Below, piece by piece: positions 1-8,619 of a DNA stretch of 64,000 nt. The translations under genes were made by a program, and so were the position numbers. How positions within the stretch are numbered: position 1 is the first letter of the stretch; each line of letters opens with the position of its first letter. The stretch covers positions 62,001 through 126,000 of the forward strand of contig JABXHM010000003.1 in assembly GCA_013373625.1 (NCBI GenBank). Direction: 5' to 3'. The stretch is from Alteromonadaceae bacterium. Lineage in GTDB: Bacteria; Pseudomonadota; Gammaproteobacteria; Enterobacterales; Alteromonadaceae. The notes beneath the pieces are model-generated. The model saw only the letters and a list, made by a program, of their open reading frames with translations. It ran no database searches and was not told the DNA's origin.

Positions 1-53
1 GGTGGCAATAGTTTAATGGACAAAAATTAATCCTGTTATAAGTTTTGATGGAT

Positions 54-1373
54 TCAGGTGCCGGGAATGGTCAGCACCTGACCGATCCTAACCACATCAC
101 CACTTAAGTTATTGGCGGCTTTGATGCTACTGACTTTAACATTATAGCGCTGCGCCAGCAGCGAGAGAGATTCTCCGCTACGTACTTTATGGGTGCGGTT
201 CTCGGCTTTCAATGCGGCCCATAGTGTACCGTCCGGAGGCATTTGATGAAAGTAACGTTTGGTTGCATTAAACAATGCAGTTGCCAACTGCTGTCGGTAC
301 TTTGCCCAATTCAGATTTTTTTCTTCCTGAGGGTTGGATATAAAGCCAACTTCAACCAGGATAGATGGAATATCCGGCGCGGTGAGCACGGCCAGACTGG
401 CAGCCTGAGGCGAGCGTTTATGCATGCGGGTGATTTGTTTTAGCTCACCAATCACTTTGTTACTTAAGTCGTAACTGGTGGTCATTGAGTGATCCATTGA
501 CAACCCCAGAATCGTCTCGGCCAGATAGCGTTCAGAGGCGTTGTCGGAGATAACTTCCGCGGCGCCCCCTAATAATTCTGAGTGGCGCTCGCTTTTTTCC
601 AGCCAGCGTCCCAATTCACTATCGGCTCTGCGCATCGACAACACCCATACTGAACCACCGCGAGGCTCTGGCTGGGTAAACGCATCGGCATGAATAGAAA
701 TTAACAAATCTGCTTTATGTTTTCGGGCCACTTCAGGGCGGGCATTGGGTGAGATATAATAATCTCCGCTGCGTGTCATTACCGCACGCATCCCTTTTTC
801 GGCGTTAACCTTATCTTCGAGCATTTTAGCAACGCTCAGGGTAATATTTTTCTCAAAAGAGCCCGCCGGCCCAATTGACCCCGGATCTTTACCACCATGA
901 CCTGCATCAATGGCAACAATAATGTCGCGATCACGGCTGGATTGATGCATATCCAAAACAACATTATTGTCGGTGGGCGGCGCTGAGTCCACCAGATCGA
1001 CCACCAATCTGTGCCCCTTGCCCTCGGCTGGCGCAACGGCAAACAACGATGGTGACGCCTTGCGATTTAATTCAACTACTATCCGGGTTGAGCGTTCATT
1101 TTTGGGCGTAGAATAACGCACCCGCTTTATCAGTGATCCTGTGTCGTCGGAATCCAGCGGCGTATCACTGTCTGTGTCAGCTAAATCAATAACCAGCCGT
1201 TCCGGATTTTTAAGCGTGAAATAGGTAAACTCTGGGGTACTTTTAAGATCGAACACTACACGCGTGCTGGCTGTGGTTGGCCACACGCGCATGTTGTTAA
1301 TATCGTTGTCAGCGCTTACTCCACAGGTGAGTAAGCATAAACTAATAAAGAGTAAAAATTTACCGCGCAACAT
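54..1373 (-). CDS. amiB: N-acetylmuramoyl-L-alanine amidase AmiB
   Basis: This is a periplasmic zinc amidase that cuts the amide bond between MurNAc and the peptide stem, splitting septal murein during division. The 439-residue product begins with a Sec signal peptide (cleavage near residue 21). An AMIN domain follows (about 25-130), then an Amidase_3 domain (about 150-375) with zinc ligands visible as H159, E174 and H228 and the catalytic Glu at about 341 in VEVGF. One LysM repeat closes the protein (about 394-438). The Pro/Asp-rich stretch between AMIN and the catalytic domain is a linker. It is the last gene of the leftward run nnr-tsaE-amiB, the same order as in E. coli, where mutL follows; mutL would lie just left of the window. 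AmiB rather than AmiC is inferred from that context and from the LysM. Confidence 0.95.
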   Translation of the reverse strand: MLRGKFLLFISLCLLTCGVSADNDINNMRVWPTTASTRVVFDLKSTPEFTYFTLKNPERLVIDLADTDSDTPLDSDDTGSLIKRVRYSTPKNERSTRIVVELNRKASPSLFAVAPAEGKGHRLVVDLVDSAPPTDNNVVLDMHQSSRDRDIIVAIDAGHGGKDPGSIGPAGSFEKNITLSVAKMLEDKVNAEKGMRAVMTRSGDYYISPNARPEVARKHKADLLISIHADAFTQPEPRGGSVWVLSMRRADSELGRWLEKSERHSELLGGAAEVISDNASERYLAETILGLSMDHSMTTSYDLSNKVIGELKQITRMHKRSPQAASLAVLTAPDIPSILVEVGFISNPQEEKNLNWAKYRQQLATALFNATKRYFHQMPPDGTLWAALKAENRTHKVRSGESLSLLAQRYNVKVSSIKAANNLSGDVVRIGQVLTIPGT

Positions 1374-1463
1374 AACTAGCCCTGGTCTTAAATTTTATTT
1401 ATCAGGCCGTAGACTTACCCGGAACGCGCAAGATTGTGACTACCGTAATCCAGGATATTGCAG

Positions 1464-1946
1464 TTAAATCCGTTTACATTGCTGTAAAACTGCCTGCCCT
1501 GTCAGCGATAGTGCAGCCACATTGAAGCGCCGCCCCGACTTATCTGGTTCTATACTAATCACTAAATCAGCTGCTGCCAAGCATTCACCGCCATTTTGCG
1601 GCCATTCAATGAGACAGATCTGGTTTTTACCGAAATAGTCCCGAATGCCCATAAACTCTAGTTCTTCGGGATCGCTCAAACGATAAAGGTCGAAATGATA
1701 GATATTCATGCCTTCGACAGAATACGGTTCAACCAGCGTATAAGTAGGACTCTTAACATTACCTGAATGACCCAGAGCCTGAATAAAATGACGGCTAAAG
1801 GTAGTTTTACCCGCGCCTAAATCACCCTGCAAATAAACCACAATGCCAGCAGCGAGCTGGTGTTTAACGGCGCCGGCCAAATCACTGGCCAGTTTGGCCG
1901 TATCATGCTCAGTGGCCGCATAAAACGCACTTTTTGCCATACTCAT
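1464..1946 (-). CDS. tsaE: tRNA threonylcarbamoyladenosine biosynthesis ATPase TsaE
   Basis: TsaE is the small ATPase that works with TsaB and TsaD to make t6A37 on ANN-decoding tRNAs in the cytoplasm. The 160-residue form has a Walker A loop GDLGAGKTT (about 41-49), the SPTYTLVEPY motif (about 66-75) and HFDLYRL (about 84-90), all typical of the family. The frame is open further upstream, into the end of nnr, but the leading 47 residues look non-homologous. I chose the ATG at 1946 because GGGGAAG lies 11 bases before it and the length then fits the family. A second ATG two codons later is possible. It sits between nnr and amiB and is probably co-transcribed with them. Confidence 0.93.
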   Translation of the reverse strand: MSMAKSAFYAATEHDTAKLASDLAGAVKHQLAAGIVVYLQGDLGAGKTTFSRHFIQALGHSGNVKSPTYTLVEPYSVEGMNIYHFDLYRLSDPEELEFMGIRDYFGKNQICLIEWPQNGGECLAAADLVISIEPDKSGRRFNVAALSLTGQAVLQQCKRI

Positions 1947-1989
1947 AGTTGCAACGACTTCCCCATTAGATACTATGCAATGTAACTTC

Positions 1990-3489
1990 TTACTGATTAA
2001 CCAATGCGCGCAACGACTCAAACAGGTCACTGGCCAGCATCCCACGCTGACCAAACTTACCAGCAACTTCATCACCTGCTTTGGCATGTATCGACACGCC
2101 GTATTTGGTAGCGATATCCTTACTTAAGCCTTGCGCAAGCAACGAGCCCAAAATACCACTTAACACATCGCCCATTCCGGCAGTCGCCATACCAGGATTA
2201 CCATGTTGACATACCCAGGTCTGAGTCTCGTTGTCAATAATGGAACCCGCCCCCTTTAATACACAGGTGGCATGAAAACGCTGAGCACATTGCTTGGTGC
2301 TGTTAAAACGGTCAGCTTCAACCTCATCAACACTCATGTTAAGCAATCGCGACGCCTCGCCCGCATGCGGTGTTATAACGCAATCGGTAATGGAGTAGGA
2401 TAACGCATGCTTACTCAACAAGTTAAGCGCATCAGCATCTATCACCATAGGTTTTGGATGAGTTTGACAGTGTTTCATGGCAAACTCGAACGCTGTTTTC
2501 GCCCATTCATCCAGCCCTAAGCCCGGACCGATCACAACGCAGGACGCCCAATCTAACGCGTCCTGTAAATTTTCATGGGAAACCATGAGTTCAGGTCGTC
2601 CCGCGCTGACCTGCACCATAGATGCTTCGTGACAGTATACTTTTACTAATCCGGTACCGCAGCGCAAAGCCGCTTCGCTGGCGAGTCGAATCGCACCGGC
2701 GGTGCCACGATTACCACCAATACACAATAAACGCCCATAGGTTCCTTTATGGCTGTGCACATCTCTTGGCGCCATCCCCTTAAACTGTTCAATGGTTAGG
2801 AGGGTAGCCGATGAACGCGCCAGTTCTACGAATGCTTTACCAATGCCGAGATCTTCAAAAATCAACCGGCCACATGACTGCTTACCCGCTCCGGTGGTAA
2901 GGCCCGGCTTAATGCCGACAAAGGTCACCGTAACAGCGGCTTCAATGCAGCGTCCCAGTGACTGACCGGTATTGGCGTCTAACCCGGATGGCACATCGAT
3001 ACTCACAACCGGCTTTCCCGACTGATTAACCGTATCAATGATGTCGGCGAATTCATTGCGAATGTAACTATTAATACCGGTGCCAAGCAGCGCATCGACG
3101 ACCAGTTCACACTTGTCCAGCTGTGCCTGACTAAATGCTTCTATTTTGCCACCTGCATCCAGCCAACGCTGCTGAGCTGTACCGGCATCGCCCTGAAGAA
3201 TACGGTGTGGCTCAACCGCACACAAAATAACCTGCTTACCGGCTTCTTTGGCGTGTAACGCAGCAATATAACCATCTCCGGCATTATTTCCCTGCCCCAC
3301 CATCACTAAAAACACGTCGGTATTGGGCATCAGTAACTGACACTGCTGGAACACGGCTTTGCCGGCCCGCTGCATCAATGTAAACATCTCGACACCGGTT
3401 TGTTCCGCTGCTGCCTGTTCATTTTCACGGACCTGGTCGGCGCGGTAAAGTTTGTATGGTAAGCTATCTAAGAGTTGAGTATCTAACAT
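1990..3489 (-). CDS. nnr: Bifunctional NAD(P)H-hydrate epimerase/dehydratase
   Basis: Nnr repairs damaged NAD(P)H. The N-terminal half (about 1-220) epimerises the R and S hydrates, and the C-terminal half (about 230-495) dehydrates the S form using ADP or ATP. The epimerase is marked by VGQGNNAGDGY (near 95). The dehydratase is marked by IDADALNLL, TPHAGEASRLL, LKGAGSIID and a GNPGMATAGMGDVLSG loop. At 499 residues it is full-length for a fused YjeF-type protein. A GTG two codons upstream (3495) is an alternative start. The ATG at 3489 lies inside a 12-base palindrome shared with the start of divergent queG, so its promoter must lie within queG. No good Shine-Dalgarno is visible for either gene. 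Confidence 0.95.
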   Translation of the reverse strand: MLDTQLLDSLPYKLYRADQVRENEQAAAEQTGVEMFTLMQRAGKAVFQQCQLLMPNTDVFLVMVGQGNNAGDGYIAALHAKEAGKQVILCAVEPHRILQGDAGTAQQRWLDAGGKIEAFSQAQLDKCELVVDALLGTGINSYIRNEFADIIDTVNQSGKPVVSIDVPSGLDANTGQSLGRCIEAAVTVTFVGIKPGLTTGAGKQSCGRLIFEDLGIGKAFVELARSSATLLTIEQFKGMAPRDVHSHKGTYGRLLCIGGNRGTAGAIRLASEAALRCGTGLVKVYCHEASMVQVSAGRPELMVSHENLQDALDWASCVVIGPGLGLDEWAKTAFEFAMKHCQTHPKPMVIDADALNLLSKHALSYSITDCVITPHAGEASRLLNMSVDEVEADRFNSTKQCAQRFHATCVLKGAGSIIDNETQTWVCQHGNPGMATAGMGDVLSGILGSLLAQGLSKDIATKYGVSIHAKAGDEVAGKFGQRGMLASDLFESLRALVNQ

Positions 3490-3498
3490 GTGCACATG
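3487..3498. promoter_or_regulatory. Palindrome CATGTGCACATG carrying both divergent start codons
   Basis: The 12 bases are a perfect palindrome. Each arm contains an ATG: the minus-strand one starts nnr (3489) and the plus-strand one starts queG (3496). A GTG lies two codons upstream of each ATG in its own frame. Only six bases separate the two ATGs, so neither gene has room for its own 5' untranslated region in the intergenic space. This may simply result from close packing of two genes whose second codons allow it. Confidence 0.5.
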
Positions 3499-4638
3499 TC
3501 CACTTTACATTCTATAGATCTGTTTAAATTGGTAGACGATATCAAGGCTTGGGCGTTTGCGCTAGGCTTTCAGCAAGTTGGTATCAGCGATATTGATCTG
3601 AGTCAGCACGAAGCTCACTTGCAGGAGTGGCTGGATAACCAGTATCACGGTGAAATGGACTACATGGCAAGCCACGGTCTCAAACGTGCGCGACCTGCTG
3701 AGTTAGTCCCTGGCACTGTGCGCGTTATATCGGTACGCATGGATTATCTTCCTCCGGATGCCTCATTTGCCAAAAACCTGAAAAACGCCGATACCGCGTA
3801 TATTTCCCGCTATGCGCTGGGCCGTGACTACCATAAAGTACTGCGTAAACGCCTCAAACAACTCGGCGAAAAAATTAAATCTCTGTTATCGACAACCGAG
3901 TTCAGGCCCTTTGTAGATTCAGCCCCCGTGCTGGAACACGCTATCGCACAAAAAGCAGGCATTGGCTGGACCGGCAAACACAGCCTGACCTTAAACAAAC
4001 AGGCTGGCTCGTGGTTTTTTCTTGGCGAGTTATTTATCAACCTGCCGCTGCCAGTGGATGTGCCAGCCGAGGAGTCATGCGGTCAGTGTACGGCCTGTTT
4101 GACGATCTGCCCGACGCAGGCCATTGTCGCACCTTATAAAGTAGATGCCAGACGGTGTATTTCTTACCTGACCATTGAGTATGACGGTATTATTCCTGAA
4201 TCCCTGCGCAAAGCCATGGGAAATCGTATTTATGGATGTGATGACTGTCAGTTAGTGTGCCCGTGGAATCGCTATGCACCACTCACCGAAGAAACCGACT
4301 TTCACCCGCGCCAAGTGCTGCACGGCCAGTCTTTACTTACTTTATTAGCATGGGATGAAAACACATTCTTGCAGAATACCGAAGGCTCACCAATCCGCCG
4401 GATTGGCTTTGCAAAATGGCGCAGAAACCTCTGCGTCGCGATTGGTAATGCGCCCTACTCAATCGCTTATGTTGAAGCACTCTCCGCCATCAGAGAGACG
4501 GCATGCGAATTGGTTATCCCACATTTAGACTGGGCACTTAAACAACAGCACAGCAAATTACAGCAGAATAAGACGCCTGACCGGCAGATCGCGCGTTTAA
4601 CCCGTATAGTCGAAAAAGGGCTGCCGCGCGACGCGTGA
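3496..4638 (+). CDS. queG: Epoxyqueuosine reductase QueG
   Basis: QueG catalyses the last step of queuosine synthesis, reducing epoxyqueuosine to queuosine in the anticodon of GUN tRNAs. It uses cobalamin and two [4Fe-4S] clusters. The 380-residue protein has FVDSAPVLE (the catalytic Asp near 141), a first ferredoxin-like motif CGQCTACLTICP (about 195-206), a Cys in RRCISYLTIE and the second motif YGCDDCQLVCPWN (about 247-259). These are the ligands expected for two clusters. The C-terminal part carries the GSPIRR(I)GFAKWRRN signature. The divergent nnr-tsaE-amiB neighbourhood is the one seen in E. coli. GTG at 3490 is an alternative start two codons longer. Confidence 0.96.
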   Translation: MSTLHSIDLFKLVDDIKAWAFALGFQQVGISDIDLSQHEAHLQEWLDNQYHGEMDYMASHGLKRARPAELVPGTVRVISVRMDYLPPDASFAKNLKNADTAYISRYALGRDYHKVLRKRLKQLGEKIKSLLSTTEFRPFVDSAPVLEHAIAQKAGIGWTGKHSLTLNKQAGSWFFLGELFINLPLPVDVPAEESCGQCTACLTICPTQAIVAPYKVDARRCISYLTIEYDGIIPESLRKAMGNRIYGCDDCQLVCPWNRYAPLTEETDFHPRQVLHGQSLLTLLAWDENTFLQNTEGSPIRRIGFAKWRRNLCVAIGNAPYSIAYVEALSAIRETACELVIPHLDWALKQQHSKLQQNKTPDRQIARLTRIVEKGLPRDA

Positions 4639-4654
4639 TATTATCGTATTGGTA

Positions 4655-5746
4655 TCACTTGTGGTACTGAGCACTGATGCGATGCACTGCATCGACAAAC
4701 ACACCCGCATTTTCCGGTGGTACATCTAAGTGTATGCCGTGGCCTAAATTAAACACGTGGCCACTACCCTCGCCAAAGCCAGCAAGAATATCTGCCACTT
4801 CCTGCTCAATACGGGCGGGCTGAGCATACAACATAGAAGGATCCATATTGCCCTGCAGCGCCACTTTATCGCCTATTCTCGCTTTTGCCTCAGCAATGTC
4901 GATCGTCCAGTCCAGGCCCACCGCATCGCAACCGGTTGCAGCAATGGATTCCAGCCACATACCGCCATTCTTAGTAAACAGGGTAACCGGTACTTTGCGT
5001 CCTTCGTTTTCGCGAACTAAGCCATCAACAATGCGATGCATATACTGCAACGAAAATTCCTTATAGTCGCGTGGCGATAAGACCCCGCCCCAGGTATCAA
5101 ATATCATTACTGATTGCGCACCAGCAGCAATCTGGGCATTCAGGTAACTGGTTACCGAGTCAGCCAACTTGGCAAGGAGTGCATGTAATATTTGCGGCTC
5201 CGCAAAGGCCATTTTCTTAATTTTGGTAAATGCTTTGCTGCCGCCACCTTCCACCATATAAGTGGCCAGTGTCCAGGGACTACCGGAGAAGCCAATGAGT
5301 GGCACTTCGCCTTTGAGTTCGCGACGAATTGTTCTTACCGCGTTCATGACATACTGCAGTTCACCTTCAGGATCAGGCACACCAATACGGTCGACGTCAG
5401 CCTTGCAGGTAATTGGATTTTTAAAACGTGGGCCCTCGCCAGTCTCAAAATACAGACCCAGGCCCATGGCATCGGGAATGGTCAGTATGTCAGAAAACAA
5501 AATCGCGGCGTCTAAGGGGAAACGACGCAGCGGTTGCAGCGTGACTTCGCAGGCCAGATCAGCGTTTTTGCATAACGACATAAAATCACCGGCGACCGCG
5601 CGGGTAGCTTTATACTCAGGTAAATAACGGCCTGCCTGACGCATCATCCAAACTGGCGTTACATCAACCGGTTGCTTGAGCAACGCTTTTAAGTATCGAT
5701 CATTCTTAAGCGCTGGACGCTCGACGCTACCACTTGTTTCTACCAT
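4655..5746 (-). CDS. hemE: Uroporphyrinogen decarboxylase
   Basis: HemE removes four carboxyl groups from uroporphyrinogen III to give coproporphyrinogen III, a cytosolic step of haem and sirohaem-branch biosynthesis. The 363-residue product carries the N-terminal signature [15 protein letters not shown] and the conserved [23 protein letters not shown] and [13 protein letters not shown] segments, so the active-site Arg and Asp residues are present. The frame opens ten codons earlier (5776), but GGGGA six bases before the ATG at 5746 and the family length favour 5746. It ends convergently, 16 bases from queG. nudC and rsd lie upstream, as in E. coli. Confidence 0.96.
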   Translation of the reverse strand: MVETSGSVERPALKNDRYLKALLKQPVDVTPVWMMRQAGRYLPEYKATRAVAGDFMSLCKNADLACEVTLQPLRRFPLDAAILFSDILTIPDAMGLGLYFETGEGPRFKNPITCKADVDRIGVPDPEGELQYVMNAVRTIRRELKGEVPLIGFSGSPWTLATYMVEGGGSKAFTKIKKMAFAEPQILHALLAKLADSVTSYLNAQIAAGAQSVMIFDTWGGVLSPRDYKEFSLQYMHRIVDGLVRENEGRKVPVTLFTKNGGMWLESIAATGCDAVGLDWTIDIAEAKARIGDKVALQGNMDPSMLYAQPARIEQEVADILAGFGEGSGHVFNLGHGIHLDVPPENAGVFVDAVHRISAQYHK

Positions 5747-5853
5747 GCTAATCCCCGGTAAAATGCTTACTGTCAAAAATTGGCGGCGAGTATATCAAGA
5801 TTTCGCAGGTTGTGCGTAATAATGACCTGAGCAAATTAATTTGTATTATTTTC

Positions 5854-5882
5854 TTGACATGCCCGACAACCACTGCTAATAC
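5854..5882 (+). promoter_or_regulatory. Sigma-70-like promoter with perfect -35 and extended -10
   Basis: A consensus TTGACA (5854-5859) is followed by a 17-base spacer ending in TGC and then TAATAC (5877-5882). The TGN before the -10 fits an extended -10 promoter, although the hexamer itself matches only 3 of 6. No open reading frame follows on this strand; a strong terminator lies about 60 bases downstream. The promoter would therefore drive a short non-coding transcript. Confidence 0.5.
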
Positions 5883-5888
5883 TAGTAT

Positions 5889-5960
5889 GCATAACATACA
5901 GAAGCTCGTTGACGGGCCCAAACGCTAAAAAATTCGAACCCCGCTTTTGCGGGGTTTTTT
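5889..5960 (+). ncRNA. Candidate small RNA of about 70 nt between hemE and nudC
   Basis: The segment runs from just after the promoter-like element at 5854-5882 to the end of an intrinsic terminator. It has no plausible coding frame. Visible features are a possible short hairpin CGTT/AACG around a GGGCCC loop (5907-5924), an A/U-rich single-stranded stretch (5925-5936), and a GC-rich terminator stem followed by six T. An A/U-rich stretch next to a rho-independent terminator is typical of Hfq-binding RNAs. I do not recognise it as any named sRNA. Existence and ends are inferred from sequence signals only. Confidence 0.4.
5939..5960 (+). terminator. Rho-independent terminator of the candidate small RNA
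   Basis: CCCCGC (5939-5944) pairs with GCGGGG (5949-5954) around a TTTT loop and is followed directly by six T. On the minus strand the stem is followed by a less ideal T-run, so it may also stop transcription leaving nudC. Confidence 0.8.
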
Positions 5961-6024
5961 ATTGCTGGTAAGCACTTACATTTTAAACTAAAAAAGAGCC
6001 CTGTATACTGCGTTCACAGCGTCA

Positions 6025-6113
6025 GTAAACTCTCACAAATTCCCCTCGGATTCACTAACCCAAATAACTGTCGACAGATTACCATCAAATAAGATAGCAG
6101 CATGAGAGTTTAC
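6025..6113. repeat. Long-range inverted repeat downstream of nudC
   Basis: GTAAACTCTCA (6025-6035) and TGAGAGTTTAC (6103-6113) are perfect 11-base inverted copies enclosing 67 bases without a coding frame. They sit directly after the nudC stop. A transcript from either strand could fold into a closed stem there. There is no T-run at its edge, so it is not a simple terminator. Confidence 0.6.
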
Positions 6114-6128
6114 CTTGGTTTGAACAGA

Positions 6129-6986
6129 TCATTTCTTTGCTTTGAGGCGCTCACTTATCGCATCGATCATTTTACCGGCAATTGAAATCTTAGGTGCCGT
6201 CAAAGGTAAGTCGTTAACGTTAAACCAGTTAGCATCAACAATTTCCCGCTTATCAATCACAATGTCACCGCTGTCATATTCAGCAAAATAGCCAACCATC
6301 AATGAATGCGGAAAAGGCCACGCCTGACTGCCAAAGTACTCCAGATTCTTGATTTTAAGACCAACTTCTTCGAAAACCTCGCGATGTGTAGCCTGCTCAA
6401 GACTTTCGCCACTTTCTACAAACCCAGCAAGAATTGAATACATATTGGGGTCGCGATGACGTACACCTCTTGCCAAAAGGAGTTCCTGACCGCGATGTAT
6501 CGCAACGATGGTACACGGTGATACGCGAGGATAGCAGCGATGACCGCACTGATGACATTGAACGGCCATTTCCCAATCAACAGGTTGAGTATGATTTCCG
6601 CAGCGACCACAAAAACGATGCGTGCGGGCGAAATGTACAAATTGCCATGCCCTGGCCAGCGTTTCGAAAGTTAATGGCGGTTCGCTGGTCATTAACTGGC
6701 GTAAACTCATGCTCTGCCAACCGGCGGATGTTACGCTCTCGGCACCTAAATCGACAATATATAAAGGGTGCTGAAGAGGTAAATCCTCAGCATGTAGTAA
6801 TTTAACCTGATCTTGATAATGATGAATAAAGGATACGTCAGACCAATTTAATAGTGGCAACAACTCTGTGCCCTCAGGCACAATCACTTTCTCGTTACTG
6901 AAGATAAGCCAATGCCCGGGTTGGCGAATATTATTTGCACTTAATTTCAACATACTTTTCAACCTGATAAATAACTTGTTAATCAT
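6129..6986 (-). CDS. nudC: NAD-capped RNA hydrolase / NADH pyrophosphatase NudC
   Basis: NudC hydrolyses NAD(H) to NMN(H) and AMP and removes NAD caps from RNA 5' ends. The 285-residue protein has the family layout: an N-terminal domain, a zinc ribbon with FCGRCGNHTQ followed by CHQCGHRCYPRVSPCTI, then the Nudix box GFVESGESLEQATHREVFEEVG and the SQAWPFPHSLM motif that marks the NADH-specific subgroup. All four zinc cysteines and the metal-binding glutamates of the Nudix box are visible. It lies between rsd (divergent) and hemE (same strand, downstream), as in E. coli. Confidence 0.95.
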   Translation of the reverse strand: MINKLFIRLKSMLKLSANNIRQPGHWLIFSNEKVIVPEGTELLPLLNWSDVSFIHHYQDQVKLLHAEDLPLQHPLYIVDLGAESVTSAGWQSMSLRQLMTSEPPLTFETLARAWQFVHFARTHRFCGRCGNHTQPVDWEMAVQCHQCGHRCYPRVSPCTIVAIHRGQELLLARGVRHRDPNMYSILAGFVESGESLEQATHREVFEEVGLKIKNLEYFGSQAWPFPHSLMVGYFAEYDSGDIVIDKREIVDANWFNVNDLPLTAPKISIAGKMIDAISERLKAKK

Positions 6987-7093
6987 ATCACAAACCTTCA
7001 GGAACGCTTTACAGCAAGGTTAGCAATTGCTTTATGCGTGCTATAAAAACGTCTACTGTAAACTGCAGTCTGTTATTTATTTTGCACTGTCGT

Positions 7094-7121
7094 TTGTGAG
7101 ACGGTAACGCGGTGTTATACT
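7094..7121 (+). promoter_or_regulatory. Likely rsd promoter
   Basis: TTGTGA (7094-7099), a 16-base spacer and TATACT (7116-7121), the latter preceded by TGT, form an extended -10 sigma-70-type promoter about 40 bases upstream of the rsd start codon. Confidence 0.5.
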
Positions 7122-7159
7122 CAGGGTAAGTCGGTCGTAGACTCACGAGGAAATGCAGA

Positions 7160-7624
7160 GTGTTAAATCAGGTCGAAATAGCAAAGCAGCGTTGGGGCGG
7201 TGCCAATAAAACCATTGATGCCTGGCTAGATGAGCGCAGGCAGCTACTGATTAAATATTGCCAGTTAGCCGGTGTGAACGGCCAAACCCAGGCTGCATTA
7301 CCCGATATGGCAGATGTAGATGAATTCTGCTCAATACTGATGGACTATTTATCGGTAGGGCATTTTGAAGTTTATGAGATGCTGGTGTCAGACGACAGCG
7401 AAGGTTTGAAATTAAAACAACAAATTTTCCCCAGGATCAGTAAAACGACCGATCTGGCTCTCGATTTTAATGACAAGTTTACCGAAAATTTTAATGCTGA
7501 TAATGCGCAGAGTTTTGATACCGATATTACGCGTCTTGGCGAGGCATTAGTTGATCGTTTTGAGCTTGAAGATCAACTTATCCAGCATATTCACGTCACT
7601 GTCAACGACACTGTGCCCAGCTAA
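7160..7624 (+). CDS. rsd: Anti-RNA polymerase sigma-70 factor Rsd/AlgQ
   Basis: Rsd/AlgQ proteins bind region 4 of the housekeeping sigma factor and lower its availability in stationary phase. The 154-residue product opens with LNQVEIAKQRWGGANKTIDAWLDERRQLL, the characteristic first helix of the family. It also has the conserved helical segments FCSILMDYLSVGHFEVYEML and DFNDKFTEN. Length fits the family. The start is a GTG with GAGG nine bases before it, preceded by a promoter-like element. It is divergent from nudC, as expected from the rsd-nudC-hemE arrangement in enterobacteria. Confidence 0.92.
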   Translation: MLNQVEIAKQRWGGANKTIDAWLDERRQLLIKYCQLAGVNGQTQAALPDMADVDEFCSILMDYLSVGHFEVYEMLVSDDSEGLKLKQQIFPRISKTTDLALDFNDKFTENFNADNAQSFDTDITRLGEALVDRFELEDQLIQHIHVTVNDTVPS

Positions 7625-7691
7625 TTCAATCAACCGGTAAATTTTATAGTTATTATGCAATTAACCCGAACTCGATCAATATAACTGCAGC

Positions 7692-8165
7692 ATGAAAAAT
7701 ACCACAATAATTAATAAAGCCAGGGCGTACTGCGAACAACGCGGAGCCCGATTTACACCTTTACGTGAAAAAGTGTACCAACTCATGCTGGAACGACATG
7801 GGCCAATGGGCGCCTATGATCTGCTTGATAATCTGAAAGAAACTGAATCCAGTGCTAAGCCTGCAACCGTCTATCGAGCCCTCGACTTTTTACTGGATTT
7901 CGGTTTAATCCATCGTTTGGAGTCTACTAACGCTTTTGTTGCTTGTTATCACTTCGGTTGCCACCATCCTGTACAGTTTCTTATATGCGACAGTTGTGGC
8001 GACGTCTCAGAAATCCAGTCTGAAGGATTAAAAGAGACTCTCGACAATCAGGCTAAACAATACGGATTTAAAGTCTCTAAACAAACTATTGAAGCACATG
8101 GATTATGTGCGGAATGCCAGGAAAGTGAGTCAGTCACTATGGGAGAAGAACATCATGAATGCTGA
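7692..8165 (+). CDS. zur: Zinc uptake transcriptional repressor Zur (Fur family)
   Basis: Zur represses zinc uptake genes when zinc is bound. The 157-residue protein has a Fur-type winged helix (about 1-85; FTPLREKVYQLML, then SAKPATVYRALDFLLDFGLIHRLES), followed by the metal-binding dimer domain. That domain has CYHFGCHHPVQFLICDSCGDVSEI and a second CxxC near the end (LCAECQ), which form the structural zinc site. The spacing and the early CEQRGARFTPLR resemble Zur more than Fur. Its last 11 bases overlap the start of a CheX-like gene, suggesting translational coupling. Confidence 0.88.
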   Translation: MKNTTIINKARAYCEQRGARFTPLREKVYQLMLERHGPMGAYDLLDNLKETESSAKPATVYRALDFLLDFGLIHRLESTNAFVACYHFGCHHPVQFLICDSCGDVSEIQSEGLKETLDNQAKQYGFKVSKQTIEAHGLCAECQESESVTMGEEHHEC

Positions 8166-8619
8166 GTTTGTAAATCCATTCATCGCCGGCTTGCTGAATG
8201 TCCTTGAAACCATGGCCCAGACAAAACTGTCGCCAGGCAAGCCAAAACGTAAAGAAGATGACGTTGCTCGTGGTGACGTATCTGGATTGATTGGTATGGT
8301 TGGTCCCAATATAAAGGGCTCCATGTCAATTACATTTGATGAAGGATTGATATTAAACATCATGCAAAATATGCTTGGCGAATCTTCAGATGAGATCGAC
8401 GCCGAGGTAGCTGATATGGTTGGTGAAATCACGAATATGATCTGTGGCAACGCAAAACGGGACCTGGGCGAAAAAGGCTACGAGTTTGGTATGGCGACGC
8501 CGGTTGTTGTGTCCGGTAAGCAACACAGTATCAGTCACCAGGTTGATGGTCCGAAGATAATCTTGCCATTCAACCACGACCTGGGAAAAGCGTACATGGA
8601 AATATGCTTTGACAAATAA
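8155..8619 (+). CDS. CheX-like chemotaxis phosphatase family protein
   Basis: The 154-residue protein matches the CheC/CheX/FliY fold family: an N-terminal helix ([17 protein letters not shown]), a [21 protein letters not shown] strand region, and the helix [18 protein letters not shown]. That helix contains the ExxN signature used by CheX to dephosphorylate CheY-P. The start is the ATG at 8155, with GGGAGAA about eight bases before it. The open frame reaches 8089 but the extra residues are zur read in another frame. The gene overlaps zur by 11 bases at its start and yjbQ by 11 at its end. No other chemotaxis gene is nearby, so the CheY-P partner is inferred only from the family. Confidence 0.8.
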   Translation: MNAEFVNPFIAGLLNVLETMAQTKLSPGKPKRKEDDVARGDVSGLIGMVGPNIKGSMSITFDEGLILNIMQNMLGESSDEIDAEVADMVGEITNMICGNAKRDLGEKGYEFGMATPVVVSGKQHSISHQVDGPKIILPFNHDLGKAYMEICFDK

